A stretch of DNA of 64,000 nucleotides from UMGS1590 sp900552455 (GCA_963931105.1 OZ007004.1:806001-870000); one strand, 5' to 3'. Positions 1 to 8,139 are shown, counted from the first letter of the stretch. Numbers and translations are program-made. Notes: generated from the sequence alone by a model not told the origin.

Positions 1-305
1 AGGATCAGCGCGCCGATCATCATCCATGGCACATAATTCAGCCAGGCTGAGAAAACGACATCCCCCGGCGCAATACCGAGCACCACATACGCCACCGGCA
101 ACGCGATCGCGACGCCTGTTTGTGGCAGAGAATCGGTAGCAAAAGAAATGATTGCGATGAGTGTGATGACAAGGAACAATCTAAAATCCGCCGTGAACAC
201 ATCGTTCGTCGGCACAAGGAAAATAAACAGCGGCAGCAGCACAGTGATCGCCAGTTTGATCAGATCATTGCGGCTGCGTCCCCATAATACAGTATTACTC
301 GACAT
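1..305 (-). CDS. SLC13/DASS family anion permease, N-terminal part (runs off window)
   Basis: The reading frame starts at an ATG at 305 preceded by a good ribosome site (GGAGA) and continues without a stop to the window edge, giving about 101 residues. The translation begins MSSNTVLWGRSRNDLIKLAI and has alternating hydrophobic helices. The segment around residues 50-80 (TDSLPQTGVAIALPVAY) resembles the first helices of divalent-anion:sodium symporters. It lies 58 bp downstream of the sulfotransferase gene on the same strand, so the two are probably co-transcribed. Import of an organic sulfate or carboxylate is inferred from this context only. The C-terminal three quarters are outside the window, so the family call is moderate. 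Confidence 0.7.
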   Translation of the reverse strand, partial: MSSNTVLWGRSRNDLIKLAITVLLPLFIFLVPTNDVFTADFRLFLVITLIAIISFATDSLPQTGVAIALPVAYVVLGIAPGDVVFSAWLNYVPWMMIGALI

Positions 306-363
306 GATTTTCTCCTTTCCTTATATAGCGAAGCGGGGAGCGCCCCCGCTCCACTTGCAATCG

Positions 364-1824
364 TCAGAACAGATCGCCCGCGTTTTCGTCGTCATCCTCC
401 GTGACGCAGGCAGCCATTTCGCTCGTGTAGCCCAACGCTTCCGGAACAGTCGTAATGTTTTCGAGCATCCCTTCCGCAGCGCCCGGCATGCGGAACGTCA
501 TGCAGTCAACGCGTTCCACCGGTGTTTCCACAGGCTTTTCAAGCTGTGGCACATAATCGTATGGATAGCGATAAGCGCGATAGATGTATGGGCTTCTGGA
601 CAGATGATCGAACGGCGCACGATATTCCCAGACAATCTCCTTCTCCGGCGTCACCTCGAAGAGACGGCAGAAGCAGCCCTCCGTGATCAGCGTGTTGCCG
701 TTTGGCAGACGCTGCGCCGCGCTGATGAGCTGGCTGTAGAACGTCGTGTTGTTCGTCAGGCCCATCATTCCCTGCTCGCTGTCGCTGCCCACATAGCTCC
801 AGACCACCTTCAGCGTCGTCGGATCGATCTCCAGCACACGGCTGTGGTCACGCTTGTCCACCTTCGTGCCGTCGACACTCATGCGATCCGGCAGACCGTA
901 GCCAGCCCAGCCACCGTTGTCAAAGATCAGGATATTCCCTTCGCCAGGCAGCCCCTGTGGGATCATGTGCACATGATGCTGACCAATGATCTGGCCGATC
1001 TTGCGCGATTCCTTCGTCTCCGTGAAATCCGGGCCCAGCTTCCAGACAATCTTGCCCGTTTCCTTGTCGATGATCGCCAGGATATTCGCTTCGCGCGCAT
1101 CCCAAATGATGTTTTCCGGGTTGAAGCGTTCGTCGCCAGCATCGTACCATTTATTTGGGCCCAGCACACTCATCGAATTGATGTGCATCCAGTCGCCAAG
1201 CTCACCATTGTTCGTGAAATGCTGGTTTGGATTGCGGAAGAGCACATTCTTCGCCGCCTGAGAAAATCCCAGCTCGCGGAAATGATCGCTCACATGCCAT
1301 TCCCAGACAATATTTCCTTCCCAGTCCACCTCAATGAACACATCGTCCAACAGCTGCTTGTCGCTGATCTTGTGATCGTGGATCGTTTCGTGGCAAAGGA
1401 TCAGCGTGTTGCCGCCATCCGTCTTGCTCTCCATCCCCGGCACATAATAGCCAACCGGATTCCCTTCGCGCTGGTAATCGTGATGCTGGCGCGCCATCCA
1501 CATCGGCTCCTTGCCCTCGTCCTCAATGTATTCCTTGTGGTCAAATTTCCACACAACATTGCCGTCCCAGTCCAGCTGCGTCACATCCGTCTGGTCCTGA
1601 TAGGAAAACGCGCTGTCGCGTGCGCCCAGCGATCCCAGCACATAACCGCCCGGCAGCAGCTTGTTTGGAAAGCCCTGGAAATCCTTCCACACCTTCACAA
1701 CGCGCCCATTCATATCGATCAGGATCGCGCCAATGTCGTCGATCGGAAACAGCGTATACCCGTTCCACGCCTTTTCCGGATCATAAATCGTTGTCCCCGT
1801 AGGATAAATAGTTGGTCTGCCCAT
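364..1824 (-). CDS. Aryl-sulfate sulfotransferase (ASST family), cytoplasmic form
   Basis: This 486-residue protein has the blade-like repeats of the ASST beta-propeller fold: recurrent D-x-x-G-x-V-V-W-x-x/E-W units at about residues 85-95, 170-180, 265-275 and 335-345. Histidines typical of the family are present (ARQHHDYQREG near 110; QHHVHMIPQG near 290). The family moves a sulfuryl group from an aryl sulfate to a phenolic acceptor. Well-studied members are periplasmic, but this protein has no signal peptide (MGRPTIYPTG start), so it should act in the cytoplasm. GGAGG lies just ahead of the chosen ATG. The gene is followed by an anion permease and preceded by a Crp/Fnr regulator, which suggests uptake and use of aryl sulfates. 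Substrate is unknown. Confidence 0.82.
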   Translation of the reverse strand: MGRPTIYPTGTTIYDPEKAWNGYTLFPIDDIGAILIDMNGRVVKVWKDFQGFPNKLLPGGYVLGSLGARDSAFSYQDQTDVTQLDWDGNVVWKFDHKEYIEDEGKEPMWMARQHHDYQREGNPVGYYVPGMESKTDGGNTLILCHETIHDHKISDKQLLDDVFIEVDWEGNIVWEWHVSDHFRELGFSQAAKNVLFRNPNQHFTNNGELGDWMHINSMSVLGPNKWYDAGDERFNPENIIWDAREANILAIIDKETGKIVWKLGPDFTETKESRKIGQIIGQHHVHMIPQGLPGEGNILIFDNGGWAGYGLPDRMSVDGTKVDKRDHSRVLEIDPTTLKVVWSYVGSDSEQGMMGLTNNTTFYSQLISAAQRLPNGNTLITEGCFCRLFEVTPEKEIVWEYRAPFDHLSRSPYIYRAYRYPYDYVPQLEKPVETPVERVDCMTFRMPGAAEGMLENITTVPEALGYTSEMAACVTEDDDENAGDLF

Positions 1825-1854
1825 GAAAATTACCTCCGTTTCTTTGATAAGCTC

Positions 1855-1895
1855 ATTTTATGCCATCCATCGCCCGCCAACCATAACGGCCGTTA
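1855..1895 (-). promoter_or_regulatory. Candidate promoter with Crp/Fnr-type operator for the sulfotransferase operon
   Basis: A minus-strand TAAAAT lies at 1860-1855, and a perfect 12-bp palindrome TAACGGCCGTTA at 1884-1895. With a start site about 7 nt past the -10 (near 1848), the palindrome centre falls about 41.5 bp upstream, the classical class II activator position of Crp/Fnr proteins. The half-site form TTAAC-N4-GTTAT resembles the TTAAY-type boxes of some family members. The -35 is poor, as expected for an activated promoter. Binding is inferred. Confidence 0.45.
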
Positions 1896-1929
1896 AACTT
1901 TCCGCAAAAATTCCCCGAAAATTCGCGCG

Positions 1930-1955
1930 AAAAAAGCCAGCCCCCACAGGCTGGC
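1930..1955 (-). terminator. Intrinsic terminator of the Crp/Fnr gene
   Basis: GCCAGCC pairs with GGCTGGC around a short loop, followed on the minus strand by six T residues, directly after the stop codon of the regulator gene. It separates the regulator transcript from the sulfotransferase operon. Confidence 0.75.
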
Positions 1956-1961
1956 AAAATC

Positions 1962-2618
1962 TCAGTCGTATTTCATTTTCCGCGACCCGTCCAGATACTC
2001 GTGCAGCGCCTCCGTGTCGCGCAACAGCCATCCCTCCGCCGTGCGCACCACCACACCCTCGCGCTTCAGCGCGCTCATGATCCGCGACACCGTCACACTG
2101 TGCATACTCAAGTGCTTCGCGATCTCCACATTGTTGAACTTTTTCGGCAGCACCAAACCTTCCACGCGCTCCAGCCCGTGCGTCAGCAAAAATTCACTCA
2201 CCAGCTGCGGCGCCTTCAGATCGCGCTTGTGCATCATCAGCGACTCTATCTCGTCAAAGAGATCGATCGCCATCGTCAGCGCCTCCGCCAACAGCTCCGG
2301 ATGCTCGCCAAGATAGCGCATACACACCTCCACCGGCACCCGATAACACACACATTCCTCGATCGCGATAAAATCGTCGCTGCAATAGCCGTCAAAATGC
2401 GAATCGTAGATTTCCAGCAACCCCACGATCGATCCCGTGATCTGACCACCAACCTTGATCGTGTTGATCATCTCCGATCCATACGGCGTCAAAACCTCGC
2501 GCTTTACCTCGCCCTTTTTCAGATAGTACACATACGGCATCGGCTCCCCGCGCCGCAGCAGATATTCCCCCTGCTTAAACCGGCACGTCGTCACACCCGG
2601 CAGATCCCGAAACAGCAT
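1962..2618 (-). CDS. Crp/Fnr family transcriptional regulator
   Basis: The protein has about 218 residues. Residues 10-120 form a cyclic-nucleotide-binding-like beta roll (GEYLLRRGEPMPYVYYLKKG). A C-terminal winged helix at about 165-205 carries NVEIAKHLSMHSVTVSRIMS, the expected recognition helix. No Fnr-type N-terminal cysteine cluster is visible, so oxygen sensing by an Fe-S cluster is unlikely; the effector is unknown. The second in-frame ATG (2618) is preferred because GGGAGGG then sits about 7 nt upstream, whereas the first ATG overlaps that site. The gene lies just upstream of the sulfotransferase-permease pair, whose promoter carries a suitably placed palindrome, so it is the likely local regulator. 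Confidence 0.85.
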   Translation of the reverse strand: MLFRDLPGVTTCRFKQGEYLLRRGEPMPYVYYLKKGEVKREVLTPYGSEMINTIKVGGQITGSIVGLLEIYDSHFDGYCSDDFIAIEECVCYRVPVEVCMRYLGEHPELLAEALTMAIDLFDEIESLMMHKRDLKAPQLVSEFLLTHGLERVEGLVLPKKFNNVEIAKHLSMHSVTVSRIMSALKREGVVVRTAEGWLLRDTEALHEYLDGSRKMKYD

Positions 2619-2717
2619 AACCATCCCTCCCTTCTACCGTCATCATAGCGCATCCCCGTCCCGCACGCAACGCAAAATCCCCACGCTCACCGGGAAATTT
2701 TCGCCAGCAAATATACG

Positions 2718-2749
2718 AAAAACCCCGCAACGAAATTTCGTCACGGGGT
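2718..2749 (-). terminator. Terminator of stalk-domain gene 1
   Basis: CCCCGTGACGAAA/TTTCGTTGCGGGG forms a long stem followed by TTTTT on the minus strand, about 40 nt after the stop codon of the 2788-5148 gene. Confidence 0.85.
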
Positions 2750-2787
2750 TTGATTCACTCAGTCAGAGTGTGATCGTTAGAAAACGA

Positions 2788-5148
2788 TTAGCTCTGGAAT
2801 ACAACGGAAGCAGTGGAGTTGCCTTCGTTGTAAAGAGCGTTTACAGTGAAGCCCATAGCTTCAGCAGCGAAGCGAACTGGTACATAGGTACGATCGCCCT
2901 TGATCACTGCTGCAGTATCCATGGTGAGTTCTTCACCGTCAACAGTGTAGGTGCTTTCGTCGATAGTCATAACGATGATCTTGCCATCATAGTCGATGGT
3001 TACGGTACGATCGTCGTTATCATAAACGACTTTAGCGTCGAACGCTTCAGCGAGTGCGCGGATAGGAACCATGGTTCTCCAGTTGCTGTCAACATATGGG
3101 GCAGCATCCATTTCGAAGAGCTGCTTGTCAACAACATACTTGGAAGAGCCAATGGTCATGGTTACTTCATGATGAGCAGTAATGTCAACATTACCAGCGT
3201 TGTATTCGAGGGTAGCGCCATAGAGACCATTGTTGGTAGCATCTTCAACGACAACAACGATATCTACAGTCGTAGGCTGGGAAGCATAAACGGTGATTGT
3301 TCCTTTGCCGTTGGTTACTTTATTGCCAACGCCATCAACAGTCACTTTAGCATCCTTATTGCTCTGATCGTCAACAAATGCAGCAATAATCTTACCACTT
3401 ACCTGAGCAGTAGTACCATCTTCCTTGACAACCTTAACAGCTACCTGATTGTCTTCATTGATAGGACCTTCAGCAGGATCGAATTCGAGGCCAAAAGTGT
3501 TATAAGAATCTACAACAGTCAGTTCCCAGGTCTTATACTGTTCATACTTATCGCTTGCAGCAGTTACGGTAACAGTAGTCCCGATCAGGGTTTCGTTGTA
3601 GCTTTCATCATCTTTGGTCTGGAACTTCAGTTCGCCGGTAGCAGTCTTATTGTCGATCAAGGCTTTACCATAAGCACCAATGACAACTTCCTTAGCAGGT
3701 ACCATCAGACCGTTTTCATCAACGTAGTATGCTTTAGCATATACGTTCTGATCCAGTGTCACTTCGTCAGAGATATCAACTTTTCTAACTTCGCCGGAAG
3801 CATTCCCGTTATCCCATGTGCTACGATCATTTGCAGTCATAGTGATTTCGGTATCTGCAACTTTGCCAAACTTAGCTACAGTGAAAGTAGCTTCAGCATA
3901 GTCGCCACTCTTCAGAGCAACGCGTACAACATATTTACCTGGAATGAGATCTTCTTTGATTTCAGTGCTATCATACGAATTAGCATATTCCAAGGTATAA
4001 ACGCCAGCATCTTCATCCCAAACCAGTTTAAGCTCATTAGCCTCCAGATCAGATTTAGGAGGAGCGCTTTCGATGCTAATCTTTCCACCATTAAATTCGA
4101 AAGCTGGTTCGCCATCGATTTTACCAGTGAAAGCGTCTTTATTGATATCTGCTACAGAGAACTGAACAGCGTTGGTGAAGATTTCCTGACCATCATAAGC
4201 CCATTTGTCGCCACCAGCGAGGACATAGCCGCCATCCTTAGTGACATTAATGTCATAAGGAGTTCTGCTTTCCATGATAACTTTCAGGGTGTATTCTGCT
4301 TCACCGCAGGAAAGGGTGATTGGAACATTTCTCTTGTCAGTCATCTTGAAAGACAGGGTGATCATACCATTCTTATCGGCAGTAACCTGTACACCGGCAG
4401 TTTCAGTATCTTCATCCTTGTTCAGAAGCTGAAGCTTATCGCTATCTTCTGCAATGGTAATCACTGCACCAGGAACGGTTACACCAGTTTTACCACCATC
4501 TTTTGCATAAATATCCATGGAATAGGTCTGGACACCATCTGCATCGAAGCTGGTATTTCTGAGGTCTAAATCCAAAGTCCCATCAGTTTCCCAATCGGTT
4601 GGAGTAGATTCATTCATCTTGTAAACTTCAAGGTAATCGACAGCAGCGGCACCTACAGTAATGGTGTTCACACCGTCAACAGTCAGCAAACGCTGGTCGT
4701 CAATGACTTCACCGACATTAGCTGCATTGTTACCAAGGTCGATACCAGCGTGTACGGTGTAGGTACCAGCTTGTTTAAGTGTAAAGGTTACAGTGTAGTC
4801 ACCAGCTGCGGCACCAGCAATTACACCCATACCTTCAAAATTTCCGCCAACATAGGTAACACCATTGCCAGTTTTAACATCAGCATAAGGATATACTACA
4901 TCCCCATTACCATTATTGGTGGTCAGCCATACAACAACATTACCTTTGTTCGCATCAGCAGTGCCAACAGAAACTTCGACATTGGCAGTTGCAGAGCCAT
5001 TGTCTAAGGTAATCTCTTGAGTGTCTTCATCTACAGTGACGTAAGAACTATCAACTGCAGGCGCTGCGAAAGCAGCGGCAGGAACCAAAGTCAGCACGAA
5101 TGCTGCCATGGTAGCCAGCGCTACAATCTTCTTAGAGATCTTATTCAA
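2788..5148 (-). CDS. Secreted stalk-domain (copper amine oxidase N-like) surface protein, paralog 1
   Basis: The protein has 786 residues. It has a Sec signal peptide (about residues 1-28, ending AAAFA), then several Ig/Big-like beta domains rich in V, T and D. The last ~120 residues form a stalk domain (APYVDSNWRTMVPIRALAEA ... TYVPVRFAAEAMGF) ending ASVVFQS. No LPXTG, lipobox or SLH domain is present, so attachment to the cell surface is unexplained. The start is TTG, 7 nt after GGGAGGG, conserved in all six paralogs. The C-terminus is class I (with paralogs 4 and 6: IGSS.YVVDKQLF, DNDDRTVTI). A long conserved leader precedes it. Role is probably a major surface-layer or adhesive protein, by inference. 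Confidence 0.82.
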   Translation of the reverse strand: MNKISKKIVALATMAAFVLTLVPAAAFAAPAVDSSYVTVDEDTQEITLDNGSATANVEVSVGTADANKGNVVVWLTTNNGNGDVVYPYADVKTGNGVTYVGGNFEGMGVIAGAAAGDYTVTFTLKQAGTYTVHAGIDLGNNAANVGEVIDDQRLLTVDGVNTITVGAAAVDYLEVYKMNESTPTDWETDGTLDLDLRNTSFDADGVQTYSMDIYAKDGGKTGVTVPGAVITIAEDSDKLQLLNKDEDTETAGVQVTADKNGMITLSFKMTDKRNVPITLSCGEAEYTLKVIMESRTPYDINVTKDGGYVLAGGDKWAYDGQEIFTNAVQFSVADINKDAFTGKIDGEPAFEFNGGKISIESAPPKSDLEANELKLVWDEDAGVYTLEYANSYDSTEIKEDLIPGKYVVRVALKSGDYAEATFTVAKFGKVADTEITMTANDRSTWDNGNASGEVRKVDISDEVTLDQNVYAKAYYVDENGLMVPAKEVVIGAYGKALIDNKTATGELKFQTKDDESYNETLIGTTVTVTAASDKYEQYKTWELTVVDSYNTFGLEFDPAEGPINEDNQVAVKVVKEDGTTAQVSGKIIAAFVDDQSNKDAKVTVDGVGNKVTNGKGTITVYASQPTTVDIVVVVEDATNNGLYGATLEYNAGNVDITAHHEVTMTIGSSKYVVDKQLFEMDAAPYVDSNWRTMVPIRALAEAFDAKVVYDNDDRTVTIDYDGKIIVMTIDESTYTVDGEELTMDTAAVIKGDRTYVPVRFAAEAMGFTVNALYNEGNSTASVVFQS

Positions 5149-5510
5149 TTATATTCCCTCCCAATAAATTTTACACGGAGCTTTGCCTGTCCGCATTCAG
5201 GCGCCGGAGTTGCTGTCCGGCCCAGCTTGGCTTCTTGCGGGACTCGCCGCCCGCTTCCGCCCTGTACGTCCACGACCGCGTCAGCGGTTGGGCCCGGGAC
5301 TGGTCGAATCATCCCGGCTTGGAGATATGCTGTGGCTGTATTCCCCCTTCCGATAACGTAGCAGGATTTCCATCCCCAGCACCCCCTCCCCAACCCAGGA
5401 CCAGCCCGATCGGATCGGGAACCAGACTGGAGAGACCAACCGGGAAAAATGAAAGGTCGCGCACAATCATTCTAGTTACCCAAACTCAGCAAGTTCCCGC
5501 AAAATAAAAA
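5149..5510 (-). promoter_or_regulatory. Conserved long 5' leader of stalk gene 1 (candidate structured RNA)
   Basis: Between the gene start and 5510 lies sequence nearly identical to that ahead of five paralogs. The core at 5239-5362 is exactly 124 nt in all six copies, with about two variable positions. In the RNA sense it holds several self-complementary segments (GCCGGGA with UCCCGGGC; CCGC-UGA-CGCGG... type) and a GATCGGATCGGG-type palindrome further upstream. The gene-proximal part is type A (CCGGA/TCCGG and GCCTG/CAGGC hairpins). It does not match the consensus of any riboswitch class I know. Confidence 0.65.
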
Positions 5511-5601
5511 AGTGGGCTTCCCGCCTGAGAAATCAAGCGAAAAACCCAGTCCTGGCGCGGCTTGCGGGGAACGCCCCAATGTGCGGAGCGGAAAAAGGAA
5601 A

Positions 5602-5668
5602 AGAAAAATCCCCCCAAAAATGGATCATCCCCCCTGGCGTTTGACGGGGCTTTACGAGAAAGCCCCCC
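5602..5668 (-). repeat. 67-nt G-rich block A, copy 1, upstream of stalk leader
   Basis: This block recurs ahead of all six stalk leaders. On the minus strand it has a perfect hairpin GGGGCTTT-CTCGT-AAAGCCCC, then two runs of six G separated by ATGATCCATTTTT, and a T-rich tail (ATTTTTC). It is nearly invariant while the ~100 bp between it and the leader varies. It could be an initiation region, an attenuator or a recombination site. Confidence 0.7.
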
Positions 5669-5694
5669 GATCGCGCGAAGATTTCCTTCTATAA

Positions 5695-5731
5695 TATAAG
5701 AAGGGATTGGCTCCCGAAGGAACCAATCCCA
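5695..5731 (-). terminator. Terminator of the MFS exporter gene
   Basis: GGGATTGG pairs with CCAATCCC around a 12-nt loop just after the MFS stop codon; the minus-strand tail is TTCTTATATT, only moderately T-rich. Confidence 0.6.
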
Positions 5732-5740
5732 CATGAATCA

Positions 5741-6934
5741 TTATCCAACGCTGTCCATACCTTTCAAGCCGCTGCGCAGCCCACGAACAACGACGATCCA
5801 GAGCGCACAGGCGATGAGCGCGAAAACAACGAGCAAAATCCCGAGCCCGTGCACATAATTACTCGACAGGATCGGCGCAAGGACCATGCCAAGGCTGCCG
5901 AGCACGGTGTTGACGAAATTGATCAGCGACGACGCGGAGCCAGTGTCTTTTTCCTGCTGGTTTAAGAGCACGGCGGTGCTCATTGGGCGCAGAAGACTCT
6001 CGATGATGGTGAACGGCAGGAAGCAGAGCAAAAACGCCAACGGCAGCAGGCTGCCGAACACCAGGAGCAGCACACCGCAGGCCGCTGCAACGACGATGCA
6101 GAGATTCATCATAAAACGCGGTGTGAGCCGGCGCGAAAGCCGCACATAAAGGATTGGCCCGAGAATCGCGCAGGCAGAATTGACGGCGAAATAATAGCTG
6201 TAGCTCGTCTCCGACAGCCCGAAGAAATCGATGTACACATAAGAGCACACAGCAACATAGCCCATATACGGCGCAGCGAGCATGGCAGCGCTGCAGAGAA
6301 ACACGGTGAAGCCCGGATTGCGGCCAACGTCGATGAGCAATCCCAGGCTGCCGGCGAGAGAGCCTGTGTAGCGATCCTCTGCGGCGAGGGTTTCTTTGAG
6401 AAAAACGAGCGAGATCGTGCAGCCGGCGCCGAGCACCGCCAGCACGGCAAAGGTTGCACGCCAGCCAGCATGCGTAACGATAAACGCGCCGACGATCGGC
6501 GCCAGCATTGGGGCGATCACGGCCATCGCCTGCACAACAGCGAGGATGGTGTTGCGCGTGCGGCGGTCGAAGCAATCCTTGATCATCGCTGTGGAGATCG
6601 CGACCATGCAGCCAGCGCCGAGGGCCTGCAGCACGCGCGCGATGATGAGCAGCCAAATGCTCGTGGCGAGCGCGCAGGCTGCGCTGAAGATCGTGTAAAC
6701 GAGCGTGCCCGCGACGAGCAAGCCGCGGCGGCCATATTTGTCCGAAAGCGGGCCAAAGATCAGCGTGCCGATGGCCATGAAGAAAAAGAATCCGACGAGC
6801 GTGAGATTGACGGTGGATTCTGTCGTGTTAAAAGCAGCAGTCATGTGCGGCACCGCCGGCAGATACATATCCAGCGACAGCGGCACGATCATGTTCATAA
6901 ATGCGATGAGAACAATAATGAAGCGTTTGTTCAT
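5741..6934 (-). CDS. Bcr/CflA-type MFS multidrug exporter
   Basis: The protein has about 397 residues and twelve predicted membrane helices. The N-terminus (LIAFMNMIVPLSLDMYLPAVP) and the loop 2-3 motif GPLSDKYGRR are typical of the Bcr/CflA drug:H+ antiporter branch of the major facilitator superfamily. The ATG at 6934 is chosen because GGAGAGG lies about 8 nt upstream and the first helix follows directly; an upstream in-frame start would add a charged 42-residue extension. Substrate is not predictable. It follows the LysR gene on the same strand, but a strong hairpin lies between them, so it may be transcribed separately. Confidence 0.85.
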   Translation of the reverse strand: MNKRFIIVLIAFMNMIVPLSLDMYLPAVPHMTAAFNTTESTVNLTLVGFFFFMAIGTLIFGPLSDKYGRRGLLVAGTLVYTIFSAACALATSIWLLIIARVLQALGAGCMVAISTAMIKDCFDRRTRNTILAVVQAMAVIAPMLAPIVGAFIVTHAGWRATFAVLAVLGAGCTISLVFLKETLAAEDRYTGSLAGSLGLLIDVGRNPGFTVFLCSAAMLAAPYMGYVAVCSYVYIDFFGLSETSYSYYFAVNSACAILGPILYVRLSRRLTPRFMMNLCIVVAAACGVLLLVFGSLLPLAFLLCFLPFTIIESLLRPMSTAVLLNQQEKDTGSASSLINFVNTVLGSLGMVLAPILSSNYVHGLGILLVVFALIACALWIVVVRGLRSGLKGMDSVG

Positions 6935-6964
6935 TGAACGATCCTCTCCTTCCACGCCGACAAA

Positions 6965-7020
6965 CAAAAAAGGGCCGGACAAGATCGCGAACAACGTTCG
7001 CAGCCTTATCCGGTCCTTGT
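6965..7020 (-). terminator. Hairpin with T-run between LysR and MFS genes (terminator or attenuator)
   Basis: On the minus strand AAGGACCGGATAAGGCTGCG pairs imperfectly with the following CGCGATCTTGTCCGGCCC and ends in TTTTTTG. It lies 95 nt after the LysR stop and 30 nt before the MFS start. It either ends the LysR transcript or attenuates the exporter gene. Confidence 0.65.
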
Positions 7021-7113
7021 TAACCTCCGGCGAATAATTATTTTGTCTTCTCGTCTGCATCTCATGCAGACCACTATTATGCTAGCAAAGGAAAATAATC
7101 TTGTCAAGATTAC

Positions 7114-8028
7114 TCACGCTCTGCATCGCGCTGCCTCTTGTTCAAGAGCGTCGACGACAATCCTTTCAACGCGCGTGAGCGGGTCACTATTATGGAGCCA
7201 ACCAATCACATACGGCAGCGCGAAATCGCTAACACGCAAAAATGTAAGACCAGCAAACTGCTTTACGTCACTGATCGCATTAAAAGCAGGCATAATTGTC
7301 ACTGCGTTAGAATCATGAAGCAAGTCTCGATACATGTCACGATCATCTGGTTGGATCAGCTGATAATTTGGATTGTAGCGCTGCAGAATTTTATGATGAG
7401 CTTTCGTGAAATCAGTTTTATTGTAGTTCAAAAATGGATATTGTAAAAGTTCTGCCATACCAATCTGTGTTTTCTTAGTCAGTGGATGGTCTTCGTGAAC
7501 GACGAAGATCATTTCTCCTTCATTGAGCTTCGAAAAAGTTAATTCATTACGTACGATCGCATCTTCAAAATAATCTTTATCCACATCGGAATAATGGATC
7601 AGTCCAAGGTTGAGATTTCCCTGAATGACTGCCTGCAAAATATCGCGACTTCTCGCGTCGGTATTTTTCACATTGATTTCTGGGTAGGCCGACTGTAACC
7701 GAAGTCGTGTCGGCAAAAACAAAGATGCTTTCACATGTAATGACACGCCGATAGTAACTTCACCTGCGATCGAAACATCTTGCTTCAAATGATGAAGTTT
7801 ATTGACTATCTCTTCAAGCTCTTTCATCAACCGAATAGCATCCTCCCCCTCTTCCGTAAAGGTCACCCCGTTATGATGACGCATAAGTAATGAACAGCCG
7901 AGCTCTTCTTCCAGATTTTTTATCGCTGTGCTAACAGACGGCGCAGAGACAAAAAGATTTTCAGCAGCCTGTCGAATCGATCCTGTTTCATAAATCTCAA
8001 GCATATACTGCACCTGATTCAGGTTCAT
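7114..8028 (-). CDS. LysR family transcriptional regulator
   Basis: The protein has 304 residues. An N-terminal winged helix-turn-helix occupies about 1-60 (NLNQVQYMLEIYETGSIRQA, then NLFVSAPSVSTAIKNLEEEL), with a type 2 periplasmic-binding-like effector domain from about 90 to 300. LysR proteins usually activate a nearby operon in response to a pathway metabolite. Here the likely target is the upstream ferredoxin-flavoprotein-permease operon on the same strand, whose promoter at 11827-11855 has a dyad near -65. The effector is unknown. The gene is 165 bp beyond the permease gene and separated from it by a terminator. Confidence 0.88.
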   Translation of the reverse strand: MNLNQVQYMLEIYETGSIRQAAENLFVSAPSVSTAIKNLEEELGCSLLMRHHNGVTFTEEGEDAIRLMKELEEIVNKLHHLKQDVSIAGEVTIGVSLHVKASLFLPTRLRLQSAYPEINVKNTDARSRDILQAVIQGNLNLGLIHYSDVDKDYFEDAIVRNELTFSKLNEGEMIFVVHEDHPLTKKTQIGMAELLQYPFLNYNKTDFTKAHHKILQRYNPNYQLIQPDDRDMYRDLLHDSNAVTIMPAFNAISDVKQFAGLTFLRVSDFALPYVIGWLHNSDPLTRVERIVVDALEQEAARCRA

Positions 8029-8110
8029 GATACTTCCCCTCTTTTCAATTGCCTTTCATTACTAAGTTCAGCATAACACAACACCCTTATTTATGATACC
8101 TATTTCACGC

Positions 8111-8139
8111 AAAAAGCCCGTCAAAATGACGAGCTCTTT
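8111..8139 (-). terminator. Terminator of the DASS permease operon
   Basis: AAAGAGCTCGTC pairs with GACGGGCTTT around ATTTT on the minus strand and continues into TTTTT, 55 nt after the permease stop codon. Confidence 0.8.

Noticed and set aside
148..1896. 582-codon plus-strand frame opposite the sulfotransferase
   Set aside because: Shadow of the minus-strand gene; no ribosome site and R/H/A-rich composition.
2770..4569. Long plus-strand frames antisense to the stalk genes (also 18641-20935, 24043-25320, 46008-48392)
   Set aside because: They follow from biased codon use on the opposite strand, lack ribosome sites and have no family resemblance.
5145..5393. Minus-strand frame in the stalk leader (VIGRGNTATAYLQAGMIRPVP), open in all six leaders
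   Set aside because: It is conserved because the DNA is conserved to the base, including silent positions; it has no ribosome site and runs into the real gene start. Structured non-coding leader is the simpler reading.
5149..5510. Known riboswitch class as the identity of the stalk leader
   Set aside because: None of the consensus cores I know (cobalamin, SAM, TPP, FMN, c-di-GMP, c-di-AMP, glycine, lysine, ZTP) fits the invariant segment; left as unknown.
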